Positions 30,681 through 42,381 of a DNA stretch of 64,000 bases are shown here, piece by piece. A program made the position numbers and the translations under genes. A model generated the notes under the pieces. The model was not told the origin of the DNA, did not search any database, and saw only the letters and a list, made by a program, of their open reading frames with translations. Source of the DNA: Glandiceps talaboti (taxonomy: Eukaryota; Hemichordata; Enteropneusta; Spengelidae); assembly GCF_964340395.1 (NCBI RefSeq), contig NC_135552.1:23769681-23833680 (forward strand), read 5' to 3'. Each line of letters starts with the position of its first letter. The stretch's first letter is position 1.

Positions 30681-33500
30681 AGTTTTATAATACAGTGTGG
30701 TATGCAAGTTGTCTTGGGAAACATTGGTCATAAATAACTAACATGTCTAAGCAGACAGACGACTTCATTCTTGAAACTCCTGCTAGAAGGACAAGACTTT
30801 TGCAAAGCTGAACAAGCTGTCCTCAAGGAAACAATGTGTGGAGAACAAAATTTACAGAAATGACAATACCTTTTTTTAGCACAGCTACAAAACGTAGATG
30901 GCTACAATGGAGGGTCCTATTGCTGAATTTGAATTTGAACATTTCAATGAAATTATGAATGGAACTATTAATCAGAGTTAATACTATGGTGCCTTTGACA
31001 TTAATGAGAGGAGTTGGGGAGGGGAGGGGAGGGAGGGGGGTGTGTAGGTATGGCAGCATTTCATGAGATGGGGAGCAGTATTTTTACATATATAGAAATT
31101 TGTTACATTGTAATAAAAAGTGTACAATAGCGTAGGGAATAGACTGTAGATCTTGTTAGATAGAAGCAAAATATAATTATTGAATAAAATATGATATTTT
31201 TTCATTATGCCGGAAATGTTGTAAAACGCCAGACTGTAAATGATGGTTTCTGTATAAAATAGACAATGTCTCTTTATTCCAATTTTAGTCACCATGAATT
31301 ATCCTTTTACAAAGTGTTTCTGTTTTGAGCCGTTTGTTTTTGTTTTTCTATCATTTAAAAAGTCGTACATTTCTCAACGTAATTAAGTACTTAAATAAGC
31401 AATACTGACATCGGAGCTGGTTGTAACAATCTGTATATTGGTATTAATGGTCTAGTAAGGAGGATTAACCCATTTCAGTGCCAAACCATGTCCATTTCAA
31501 ACAAAACAAAGTTGTATGAATATGAAATGCAACAACAATCATGTGAGACTCAAAGTTTTGTAACGGTACAAGATAACGAAAGTTATTAAATTCCAAGGGT
31601 CACTTGAATGTCATTCATCACTGAAGACTGTGTGGATAAAAAGATGCATACATTTGCATTTCAGTCAATTTCACCGTTTGACCCCAAATAACCTTTGCAT
31701 ATTTGGATATGGAAGGAAATGCTAAAATGAAATGGTTATTACTGCAAAGTTGAAACAATATCATTATATTTTAATGGAGTTATCCTTTATTACTTCAGCA
31801 CATTATCATAACCAGACCACGCATATTTGGAAAGAGTTAGGAACTCGGTAATAAATGTCACTGATTTGAAGCACAAACCTTGGACTGATATGAATTAACT
31901 GCAGCAGTAAACTTTCACTTGAAGCTTATTATGACCTGATACTTTTACAAGTACATGATTTGGGCTGTAACACCATCGTTTAACATTTGCATGTAAACTT
32001 TGCACAAGCAGGGGATACACACACAAACTTAACAAGGGGAGGGGATACACATATAAACTTAACAACACACATAAATTTATTTGGTATCATAGATAGTGAC
32101 GATAAGATTAAAATTAGTATGCAATAATATATGAACAAATATATGCCATTGAAATTGCAAAGAAATGAGGAAAAGAATGTTGATTTAAGAATTCCACTAT
32201 AATCATGAATGTAGTAAACAAAATGCATATGTCACATGTCCAGTGTACAGATAATATGGAATGCAGTAAGGAATATCATATTTTACATATCACCTGATCA
32301 CTAGAACGAAGTTACATCTATTCGTATAAAAACAACTATGCAAATTTAATGGACACAACTACATAAATGGATTCTGATATTTGTAAATGCAGTTTTGTTG
32401 TCAAAATTTTGTGTTACTGCGTTTTGAGCAATGTTTTGATTTTGACAATTTCAGCTCCTGTCTATTATCTGTGATTCTTTGCATATAAAGCATCTCTGTA
32501 TTAATTTGCTATGTTAGTTTGAGATACTCACTTCAGTATTATTTTTTTAAGTAAGCTGTATTCATGGTTTGGATCAAACCTGATTTTTATGTCTCAGTAT
32601 ATAGGGTTAAACACTCAAATTCTAATGTATTTAATGATACAGCACATTGGCCGCATTCCTAGCTATGAGTCACAAATTCTTGACTGGCCAGTGTCATAAT
32701 GTTATAGATGCAGTACCCATAGATATGCTACAAACAAATCTGATATGTAATATTTTGATTTAAGTATGTTGCTATAGTAACTCGTCAAAGGGAATATTAT
32801 GTATGCCATTTTACATGGTGTTTTAATTAAAAGATTAATTAATTTGAAAATTGTTAATTGTAAGGCTTGATATTAAAACAACCAGGCCCCTTATTTAATG
32901 AAAATATCTACTACTTGAATTTAAGTATCATGATGTGATCATGGTGAAATATTCTGTTTTGAATGGAGATAGATTCTAATGCCACAACCAGTATGTGTAC
33001 TCTTTTATACAGAGTGCTGCATCTTTACTTGATTGGAATCTTTTTTTCATATTCACTAAAATAAAGTTTGGATGTGAATTAATTTGGTATTTTATCTCTT
33101 GAGGTTTCAATTTCAGATATTTCCTGTAATATTCATTGTATCCAATTTCTACACAGAAGTGTAAACAATCAAGTATATTTGGATAAAAGACAAAACAACT
33201 ACATGATAATAATATGCTATGCAGTTACTGCATTGTCTGATGTCACCTGCCAAATGTACATTTTTTTTCACTCTATAAGCTGCCTTCCTACTAAACTCGT
33301 CTCCAAAAAGCTGGTCCCCTGTCATGCTTGTAGGAGAAATTTGAGACGTATGTTTGGATTCGTCTAATAAATTCAATATCCATAGCACAGATTTTTGACT
33401 TTGGCAGTCAATGCTCTAGTCTAGATGCCACCAGTGGTATATTGAATCATCTCTGTACCACCATAAAGAGAGATCTTGAGATATGACACCATGAATAGCA
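30681..33500 (+). other. WIPF 3' UTR / downstream region
   Basis: No coding frames of note. Possible poly-A signals on the + strand are AATAAA near 31185 and near 33063; either could end the WIPF transcript. An inverted copy of the 21.5-kb dispersed repeat lies at about 33413-33505. Confidence 0.45.
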
Positions 33501-34218
33501 TCTACATTACCAATACTATTGCATAACATGTCAATGAAGTACTACATTTCAGTTTGGCATTATTTTGCCCATGTACAAAGTTATGCAGTTATATGACTAA
33601 TGGACCAAATGTGTCCACCTTTGTGTTGGCAGATTGAGTAAGTGTGTGGTATGGCTTCAAAGCCCGAGTTGTTTTGTTTCATTTGATAGAAATACTCTGA
33701 TGACAATTCTGTTCAAGAGATATTGCAGTGATATTTACAAAGTCACAAACTTTTTTTATCACGTGTCCTTCACTTAAAACAGTGTCAGTAGATTGAAATG
33801 ACAAGTAGGTGTCTTTCTTGACACACCTGAATGGTTATCAACACCACTATGTGGTGACAAATCATAACCACAGTTGTGAAACTCTCTAACATTTTCATTT
33901 TATGCCCAGCTGTTGAAGTGATTTGTATGTAGGTTTTATATAATAAATATGGAAGACACTTACATAGCAATGTGTATGCCATGGTGAATCACCCATGTCA
34001 TAACCATATCCATCAGACCACAACCGTTGTTAATTAAATCTATGACATTGTCTTCCATTACAATTCAACTATACTTGCACAAAATTCATTTTAGCATTTA
34101 CCCAATTCACACAGCTGCTCACTATATTAAGCTCAAACAAATAACTTTGCGTGTTTTTCTGTTTCTTAGTTTATTCTTCACCAACAGGTTGCTTTTGTTG
34201 GCGATTTAGATCACTTTG

Positions 34219-34315
34219 ACTGTAAGATATGTTGTGTCACTCTGCCCTCACCGGCATCCTCTCTCCGGGAGGGGTTGACCGATGTGTGAGGGCGCCATCA
34301 CGGCATACCTTATAG
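34219..34315 (+). mobile_element. ACTGTAAG-family foldback element, copy 3
   Basis: 97 bp. Ends ACTGTAAGATATG and CATACCTTATAG. Inner CTCTGCCCTCACCGGC, GGGGTTGACCGATG and GTGAGGGCGCCA match the other two copies. Flanks ACTTTG and ACTTTTG may be an imperfect target duplication. Confidence 0.8.
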
Positions 34316-36120
34316 ACTTTTGACCACTATAACTATATACAAAACTTATGCTGTTTTTTATCTATATTATTGTAATATATTATTTTGGTGAAATATTCAA
34401 CTGAATGTTTTATTACTTACCAATCTCTTCTCAAATCCTAACAAAGTAATTCTTGTACCTAGATAAATGTAAATGATCAACAGGAAGAAGAGATTGGTAT
34501 TTTTTCTGCCGCAAGCAGTGTGTTAGTTTTTTTTCCCCCAAGGATACAAACGGAGCAAATTGTTGTAGGTTTAGATATTAAGTGGATGTACATAATTGGT
34601 ATGCAAATCCACTATGGGCACAGCAAGATGTTGATTTCATTTAAGGAATGGATGCTCTAAAACTTTGCTGGTAATATATTGTATACAGAATCACTTGGAC
34701 TGGATTTTTTTTCTGACATGTTGTTACGTTTTCAGTCATGTATGACAGACATGTTTACACACAACAAAGTTTTTTTATTTTCCAATGACACTAAGTTGTA
34801 ACTACAATATGTAAATTCAATTCTTTGTATGTAGATACCATCAATCAGTCTATGGTCAAGAGAAAACAGAATAAAAGAATTATTGAACCAAATATGTGGT
34901 AGCGTATTTTTTGTTTATTTCTTGTTTGTGTATAGTCTGGAATTCAGGCTAGAGCAAAATCCTGACATGACTGGATACTATAGGTATCCATGGTATACTT
35001 GCATAAACACTAAAATGGCAAAGTGTGATCTACTTCAAGGCATACTGTGCCATCATAGCTATTGTATTGTAAAGTGACCAAGTTCAATTCTTCTCTGAAA
35101 GTACCTCCTTTATTGCACAGTAAATTTATGGAGAAACATACCTCAACCACCACCCCCCACCCCCCCACCCCCACCCCCTCACACACACACTAATTGGAAC
35201 ACAGTCTAACAGTGGTTTTGTATTCCCTACCACATATTGATACTAAAAGTAGACGGAAATTGAAATATTTTTTTTTGTTTAAAGTTTAGTTTTCATAGGA
35301 ACTTTTTCTCAGAATATATCATTCCTGGTTTTGTGACATATCAAAGTTTATAGCTTAAAAATCTCATTTATTGTTCTAAAATGTCCTGTTAAGAGTTTTG
35401 AACATGACAGAATGATTATGGACACCTATACACAGATACATGTAATCCCAACCTAATATAGAATAACCAATGAACCATGGGAGTAGCTTTCTTTCTTGGC
35501 AGACATTGATATAATGATTTAATTAAATAATTAATATAATAGATATAATTTCATATTAGAAATGAAAAACTTTGAAATTAGGAAATTTTCATAAATATGA
35601 TATATTTATCTTGATATTGTTCTACATCAGACAACCAAATTGATAATGTGTAAAGAATCACAAATACATCCATATTTTTTGCTGTAAAGTTGATTTTTTA
35701 TTACTTTTCAACTAAAACAAGAGAGTACCAAATATTTACATCAGGAAAATATTGGACGGAATTCATAAGATTGATAAAGTTTAGCATGCATGCTTAAAGC
35801 TGGGTTTACACATCACTTTTTAAAGGGCACAGTTTTAGCTGTGGAATGTAATACATGGCATAGTTGTAATCACATTGCTGTATAAATGGTACTTGAACAA
35901 TGCTATGATGAACTTCAAAAACTATCATTATTATATCACATCTTGATATTCAATAACTTCAAGACCATAATTTATCAATACACCTAGATTCAACAAGATA
36001 TTGTTCTGCTACATTATTGACATCATTTTGAATTTCAAAATGTAGAGCAACAACTTTGATAGTTTTTTTAAAAACAAGTACAATAATAATGACCATATAC
36101 AGTTTGTCTTGATTTCATTG

Positions 36121-36170
36121 AGTAAGCCATAGACCCCCCTCCAATGTTGGTGGAGGGTCTATGAGTAAGC
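36121..36170. mobile_element. 36-bp palindrome flanked by a 7-bp direct repeat
   Basis: CATAGACCCCCCTCCA and TGGTGGAGGGTCTATG form a near-perfect hairpin at 36128-36163. AGTAAGC stands on each side (36121-36127 and 36164-36170), as expected of a target duplication. The hairpin arm is shared with 725-761. Confidence 0.65.
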
Positions 36171-36866
36171 ACATGAGTAATGTATGGTGTAGTCTGTATT
36201 ATATACTTACAGAAACCATACAATTACCATGCATACAGGAATATTATCAAAGAAATATTCAACTAAATGTGATGAAACATGACTACTGAATGTTTATATT
36301 TCTAGAATTGTAGACCTTGAAGTTCAGGGTCTATGGACAGATCAACACTTTGATTGTAAGTCACAATCTTGGATGGAATTGTTTTCATCTCTTTACTTGC
36401 TATTATCATGACAATGCCATCCATATTTAATTCTATGTTTCTCGGCATAACACCTTAAAAATGGTTAAATATTTGTATAAAAAAAATTTCAATAAGTAAA
36501 TATGTACATGTTGGTGATACTTTCAAATCATAAATCATACTTTAACATTCTGGACAACTTAGAAATGACAATTAAAGTCAGAAGGAAACTTTGAACCACT
36601 TATATCTAAAATTTCAGCAAAAAAACAATAATTTTTGCTCAGATACCACGTGTACGTGCTCTGAATCACACTGTGATTTTTTTCTAATCCTGCCATAGAG
36701 GGCATCATTTTTATTATTTTGCCACACTGAAGAAATGTAAGGTCGGACAGGTCATGAGAAACATAGAATTTATCACAGCTGCCCTAAGCTAAGACATTGA
36801 GGAAGTGTCACCAAATGACAGTAATCTTGCACTCTTATACTGAAAACTGTCTGTCTGTTACTATGA

Positions 36867-39800
36867 CTACCTTGGTGTTGGTGTACCACATTCAGAATCA
36901 AAACTGACCCTAGATAGATTACTACTGGTTAATCTTGGACTGTCAGTATCAGTAAGTCTTGACTGACTTCGTACTTCTTCTAACTCTTCTTCTTTAACTT
37001 TGTGTTCTGCTAAATAAGTCTTCAGACGAGCTCGAGAATCTTGGATCATTTTGGTCGACATTTTGAAAACATCTGAAACATTGAAATGAAAGAAATAAGA
37101 TATCTAAAACACTTATTTTTAAATTTCAAATTTAAAAAAAAGAGAACTTTATGTTATTAGAGGTACACATATATTATTTAATCCCAGTGCTACGAGTTGA
37201 GCCACTTCATTATTCATTTGTTCTGGATAGCACTAACCTTTTCTGTAGCTCAGTCACACAACTGTTTTTCATACTTAAACCATAATCATTTATTTAACCT
37301 GGGCATTTGCTGTAAATTGAAAGAATGAACTGTATCATAACATCAACCCAACATCATACACCTTACCTTCGATATTGTCATTTTCACTGTAGGACTGCCC
37401 CTTTTTTTTGTCTAAATTTTCTCCCCAGTCACCATCATCTACTTCTGCCTCCTCCTCCTCCTCCTCCTCCTCATCATCATCATCATCCTCATCTTCACTG
37501 TCTGATAATACACAGCCAGCATCTCTTCTTTCATACTTAGTAATATTGATGTTGTCAAGCTGCTGAAGTTTTGGTAAAGCTTGGAGACATTTGGCCCTTT
37601 AATCACAGTTGGAAACATGATAGAATATATAAATACCAAAAAAACTGTACATGTTTTGAAAAAAGTAGTAAAAAAGCAGTGTGGAATTATACATCAAGTA
37701 AAACGCCCAAACCCTACAATAAAAAACAGCGCCCTCTAGTGGCATAGTTTTCAAACATAAACAGTGTACATGAAAGTGTTGTTGGCTCAACTTCAGGCTA
37801 GTTCATGTACTTGTGCCACATCAGTAAAAATAGTCCTGCAAATTTTCCCATGAAATAGTATCACATGATTATGTAAACATATTGTCGACTTTTGACAACA
37901 CTGCTACACCATTGCTAAAATGATATCACATGGACAAATTTAGTTTATACTTTTTCTAATGCTTTAAAATTTGGATGCAGTTTTTTCACACTTACACAAG
38001 GAGCAAATTTGGCATAAATGCATAGATATTTACATATGCACTGAAATCCACCTTCAGCACACAAACACTTATATATGTCACCTGCAATAAGACAAACCAA
38101 TACTCACCTATAACCTGGTAGCCATGTACATGGGTTATTTTTCATATTAAGAATCAACAGCTGCTTTGGTAGTTCACCTGTAGCAAAATACATAAGTGAA
38201 ATGACAGTATCACCAATATGTACACATTTAGTTACTTTTTTTTTTTTTACTTTTTAAACATTTCTAATCGAGCAACCGACTGACTGTCCGACTCATCATC
38301 TTTAAGGTGTTACAATGAGAAACACAGAATTAAGTACAGCTGCCTTGACACAAGTAAGATACAATTTCTTTTCAATGTTAATGCAATGGGTTTCCGGAGA
38401 CTCTGGTACAGACATGCTTTCTTGTTTTACTTGTTTGATAAATGCATGCAAAAGGACTTCATATATAAATATACAGATGTCTCATGTTGCTAACTCACTG
38501 GGATCAAAATCTTCTATTTTGTTTTCTGAGAGGTCCAAGAACTTGAGTTCTGTCAGAATAGTCAGGTTTTCAACCTTCTTTATTTGGTTACCAGTTAACG
38601 TCAAGAACCGTAGGTGATGAAGACTCTCTAGGTTTTCTATCACTGATATAGTATTCTGGAAGAAAACACAGAACCAGAAATTAGAGTTGCAAACTAAATG
38701 CTATCAAAGTGTGCAGGCAGTGGTTTGAACTGCTAAAATTGACTAGGTAATATTCCAATTTCTGATTTGTTACGAACATTGCCAGTTTATTTGATGAAAG
38801 ATACATTGTGTGTATATTGTTGTGAATTTTCCCACACTTAAAATGCCAGAATCTGGCACTGTTTTTTGAAAGGTAGGTGGGAATACATACTTAAAAGATA
38901 AACTTACACTTTGTAAATAGAGATTAGTAACTGGTCCAAGCATTTCAAGGTTGTCAATTTCAGAAATATTTTCCCTGTCCAGTCTGACATGGGTTAATTT
39001 CATCAAACGTTCTATCCTGAAAGACACAAGACAAATATATCATTTATACTTTTATTACTTATTGGAGTTATTAGCCTGGATATCATTAGACTGTTTCAAG
39101 TCAATAGGTTTCCCCTATATTCCAATGAACTACTATAGTGTACAATGTGTTTGTAGCATAATTCACATGAGGCAATGTAGACTAATGTACTACTGTTATT
39201 TTCACAGTAAGGCAAGTCAACTTAACGAAATTCAGCACCAAGAAAGGTCCTTCTGCTGGCTAAATCAGTGACGATCAATTGTTCTGAATAAAACTGAGCA
39301 TACCGGCATCACTGATTCAACCAGTAGACAGGCTATACTAAAACAGAATACAACTTCAAGGCTTTCTCTACCATACTTCTATAAAAAAAAAAAATAATGT
39401 GATGCTATAAAGGCCTGAAACTAGTCCAGGACAGTTACCTTCAACTCAGTGAAAGTAAACCAGCTTAACTTTTCTTACCCTAATAGATTTGAACACTTAC
39501 AGTTTATCATGTGACCCAGTTGCAACATGTGGTGGTAGATTCCTATTAGCTATCAAGGCAGCTGATATACGTACTGGTTTCTTGACTGTGGAATCTGTGA
39601 ATTTAATTTTTAAAAATATCAACACCTCATCTTTCATAGGATGGCAGATAAACAATACAAAACACTTGCTATGATCGAAGTACTCTAGTTTCTATACGAT
39701 GTGTTACAATTACGGTACTACCATCATCTCCACTCACACATAGGGATAGTCATTATTCTAACACAGAAATCTGTGCTACTACCGACTGCGTTCATATAAA

Positions 39801-41366
39801 CGTGATGACGTTATCGCATCCCCACATGATTTTAGATTCAGGCTGGAGAGGTGGAAATCGGTTAATGAGCTTTTCACTAAACGAACTAACCAATTGCAAG
39901 TGCCTGTCAATTTGTGGAGATGATGGTAGTTACTCGTAGGAACTAGACTATGATCCAAGCACTTTGATGAAGTAAAATGTTACGTTTATAGCCTTTAATA
40001 GGCAAAAATAATTGCATTTACTGGTGATTTCTTTGAAACATTTTTGCACAAGTGTAGTTCATTGTCTGGATGAATAATTTTGTGCAGATTTGGTTAGCAT
40101 ACACATGTCATAATATTAGGGCATGACTGGATTGTATTCCAAATGGTAGTGTCCCCATCCATGTACTCCTAATGATACATTTGATAGTACCATGAATGTA
40201 AATTATTACATGTAGCTTGTTACTGTATACTATGGAAAACATTATTATGTTACACTTGGTACATACTTCATTTGGCAGATTCCTTCATTTTCAAAACTCA
40301 TCATATGGTACATTGGTAGATTCTGGTTGTAAATTTACATATGGAAATATCAAACAACACGTTTGATGCTTCCATGTTGCTTTCAAGACCCAGAACTTGT
40401 GCACATACAGGTGTATCAGTGATCACAAATATGTGCACATACAGTTGCATCAGTGATCACAAATATGTGCACATACAGTTGTATCAGTGATCACAAATAT
40501 GTGTACATACAGGTGTATCAGTGATCACAAATATGTGCATGTACAAGTGTATCAGTGATCACAAATATGTGCACATACAGTTGCGTCAGTGATCACAAAT
40601 ATGTACACATACAGTTGTATCAGTGATCACAAATATGTGCACATACAGGTGTATCAGTGATCACAAATATGTGCACATACAGTTGCATCAGTGATCACAA
40701 ATATGTGCACATACAGTTGCATCAGTGATCACAAATATGTGCACATACAGTTGCATCAGTGATCTTAAATATGTGCACATACAGGTGTATCAGTGATCAC
40801 AAATATGTGCACATACAGTTGCATCAGTGATCACAAATATGTGCACATACAGTTGCATCAGTGATCACAAATATGTGCACATACAGGTGTATCAGTGATC
40901 ACAAATATGTGCACATACAGTTGCATCAGTGATCACAAATATGTACACATACAGTTGTATCAGTGATCACAAATATGTGCACATACAGTTGCATCAGTGA
41001 TCACAAATATGTGCACATACAGTTGCATCAGTGATCACAAATATGTGCACATACAGGTGTATCAGTGATCACAAATATGTGCACATCAGTGATCACAAAT
41101 ATGTGCACATACAGTTGCATCAGTGATCACAAATATGTGCACATACAGTTGCATCAGTGATCACAAATATGTGCACATACAGGTGTATCAGTGATCACAA
41201 ATATGTGCACATACAGTAACAGGTGTATCAGTGATCACAAATATATCCACAAGAAATCGTCTCGATCAAGTCGTCTACATTCGTGCTGCTGTCCATAATT
41301 CGTCTATTAAATAAGCTTACCTTCTCTCGAAATGTAATCGAGTCGTTCTTCTTCACCGAAATCCAT
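36867..41366 (-). CDS. LRRC46: LRRC46, leucine-rich repeat protein, 7 coding exons, ~303 aa
   Basis: Leucine-rich-repeat protein; in mouse it is a testis protein needed for normal sperm flagella. Exons in transcript order: 41366-41321, 39594-39501, 39016-38908, 38655-38499, 38177-38108, 37596-37367, 37072-36867; all phases agree and the stop is at 36869-36867. Residues ~20-45 (VRISAALIANRNLP) match the start of human LRRC46. Repeats follow from about residue 52: LTHVRLDRENISEIDNLEML, then NLESLHHLRFLTLTGNQIKK and NLTILTELKFLDLSENKIE. The LRR-cap-like segment is LPKQLLILNMKNNPCTWLPGYR (split over exons 4/5/6). After it comes a strongly acidic run of about 13 Asp/Glu, then a charged helical tail (RARLKTYLAEHKVKEEELEE). 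Human LRRC46 has 321 aa with the same VRLDRE and acidic SDEED-type features. It is head to head with GPR155. Intron 1 carries a 34-bp minisatellite. Confidence 0.93.
37729..37742 (-). promoter_or_regulatory. CTCF-like site, LRRC46 intron 5
   Basis: On the - strand the sequence reads CCACTAGAGGGCGC, fitting the CTCF core CCASYAGRKGGCRS at every position; the next bases are TG. Motif evidence only. Confidence 0.5.
39775..39880. repeat. Segment related to the 59.5-kb foldback element
   Basis: GTGATGACGTTATCGCATC, CCCCACATGATTTTAGATTC and CAGGCTGG resemble both an inner part (59613-59657) and, inverted, the left arm of the element at 59458-59820. It lies in LRRC46 intron 1. Confidence 0.4.
40398..41242. 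repeat. 34-bp minisatellite, LRRC46 intron 1
   Basis: About 25 copies of a 34-bp unit made of GTGCACATACAG, TTGCATCAG or GTGTATCAG, and TGATCACAAATAT. Each unit holds two six-base palindromes (GTGCAC and TGATCA). Two variants (TTGCATC and GTGTATC) alternate irregularly. One unit near 41085 is shortened. Confidence 0.97.
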
Positions 41367-42381
41367 TGTAGTGGTCTGGTCTATCAAATTATCTGTTTCT
41401 CGTGACACTTCAGTTCATTTTCAAAACACAATCATGCACACTGTTGTCAAATATGCAACTCTCGTTACATCACGTTGGGGAGAAATCACTTGTGCGAGAC
41501 CAATATGAGACTTGTTACATATGTGTTATGTAGATCGTCCGTTTGACCTCTCACCTAGCAGGCCCCACACGATCAGATCTCGTGTTTTCAGTTCGTATCT
41601 ATCACACTTCTCAAATGCACGTTTGTCGGCACATGAATGGTGAATGTGTTTTATGCAGAAGATATTGCTTGATGCTTTCGTTCACCACTATACTATACAA
41701 CCTTCTGCCACGCGTGAACACCAAATCGTAACTCACGCAGCTATTCTTGTGTAAACTACTTCATCCCCACGTACGTGCTGCCTCGCGCTGTTCAATATAA
41801 AAACGCCGATCGGAACGTAAAGGTGTCAGACGTGATAATATATACCGCGTTGCCAATTTTGAAATGAAGACGCAAACTCGATGACACATAAAAGGTAGGC
41901 AGTAACCCTAATTATATAATGATGTCTAAAGACGTTGTATAGGGATATGACACAGAAGAGAATCTTCCGTTTTCTTCGTACAAATTTTAATACAATAGTA
42001 CATCATCACAATTATTAAATATCAGCTGTGTACAGTGTAGTGTACCTTCATGATAATGATATTGTGCAGAGGAGATATTCGTATTCCCACGTATTGTTAC
42101 AAATTAATACTAAAATGAATAAGTGGGAAGTAATTTATTCATTTCATTGACTCTGACTGCAGGTAACAATAACACTAAAATTATCTCGAAATCCCATTGG
42201 TGTGACGTCATTCTTTACGTACCTACGCACTGCTGCACATTAAAACGTCAGGATGGGGGAAATTGTCAAGCTTCGTTCAGACATACACCCCCACTGAATG
42301 TGGATGCAGTTTGACGTGTTAACTTTAACATATTGTCGTCGTACTGGTAACAAAGGTATTTGACTCCCGAAATTTCTGTAG
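41367..42381. promoter_or_regulatory. Head-to-head promoter region of LRRC46 and GPR155, with candidate GPR155 leader exon
   Basis: The LRRC46 start codon is at 41366 on the - strand. On the + strand, CTGTAG|GTGAGT at 42381/42382 is a strong donor, and CAG|GTAACA at about 42165 is another. GPR155 coding begins right after an acceptor at 50982/50983 with 29 nt of leader, so a noncoding first exon must lie upstream. The stretch 41270-41830 is richer in CpG than average and contains a TATAAAAA-like run near 41799. The pairing of donor with acceptor is inference. Confidence 0.4.
42064..42170 (+). repeat. ~105-bp direct duplication, copy 1
   Basis: Shares GTGCAGAGGAGATATT, GTATTGTTACAAATTAATAC, GTGGGAAGTAATTTATTC and CATTGACTCTGAC with 43419-43527. 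It ends in CTGCAG|GTAACA, a plausible splice donor, within the GPR155 promoter region. Confidence 0.85.

Larger units (their letters stand above)
33501..36866. other. Intergenic, tail-to-tail between WIPF and LRRC46
   Basis: AT-rich with no gene recognised. It holds the foldback element at 34219-34315, a C-rich tract at 35144-35182 and a palindromic insertion at 36128-36163. A reversed AATAAA-like signal near 36708-36716 may end the LRRC46 transcript. Confidence 0.45.

Noticed and set aside
40398-41242. CRISPR-like array appearance
   Set aside because: The units are contiguous tandem repeats without unique spacers, in an animal intron.
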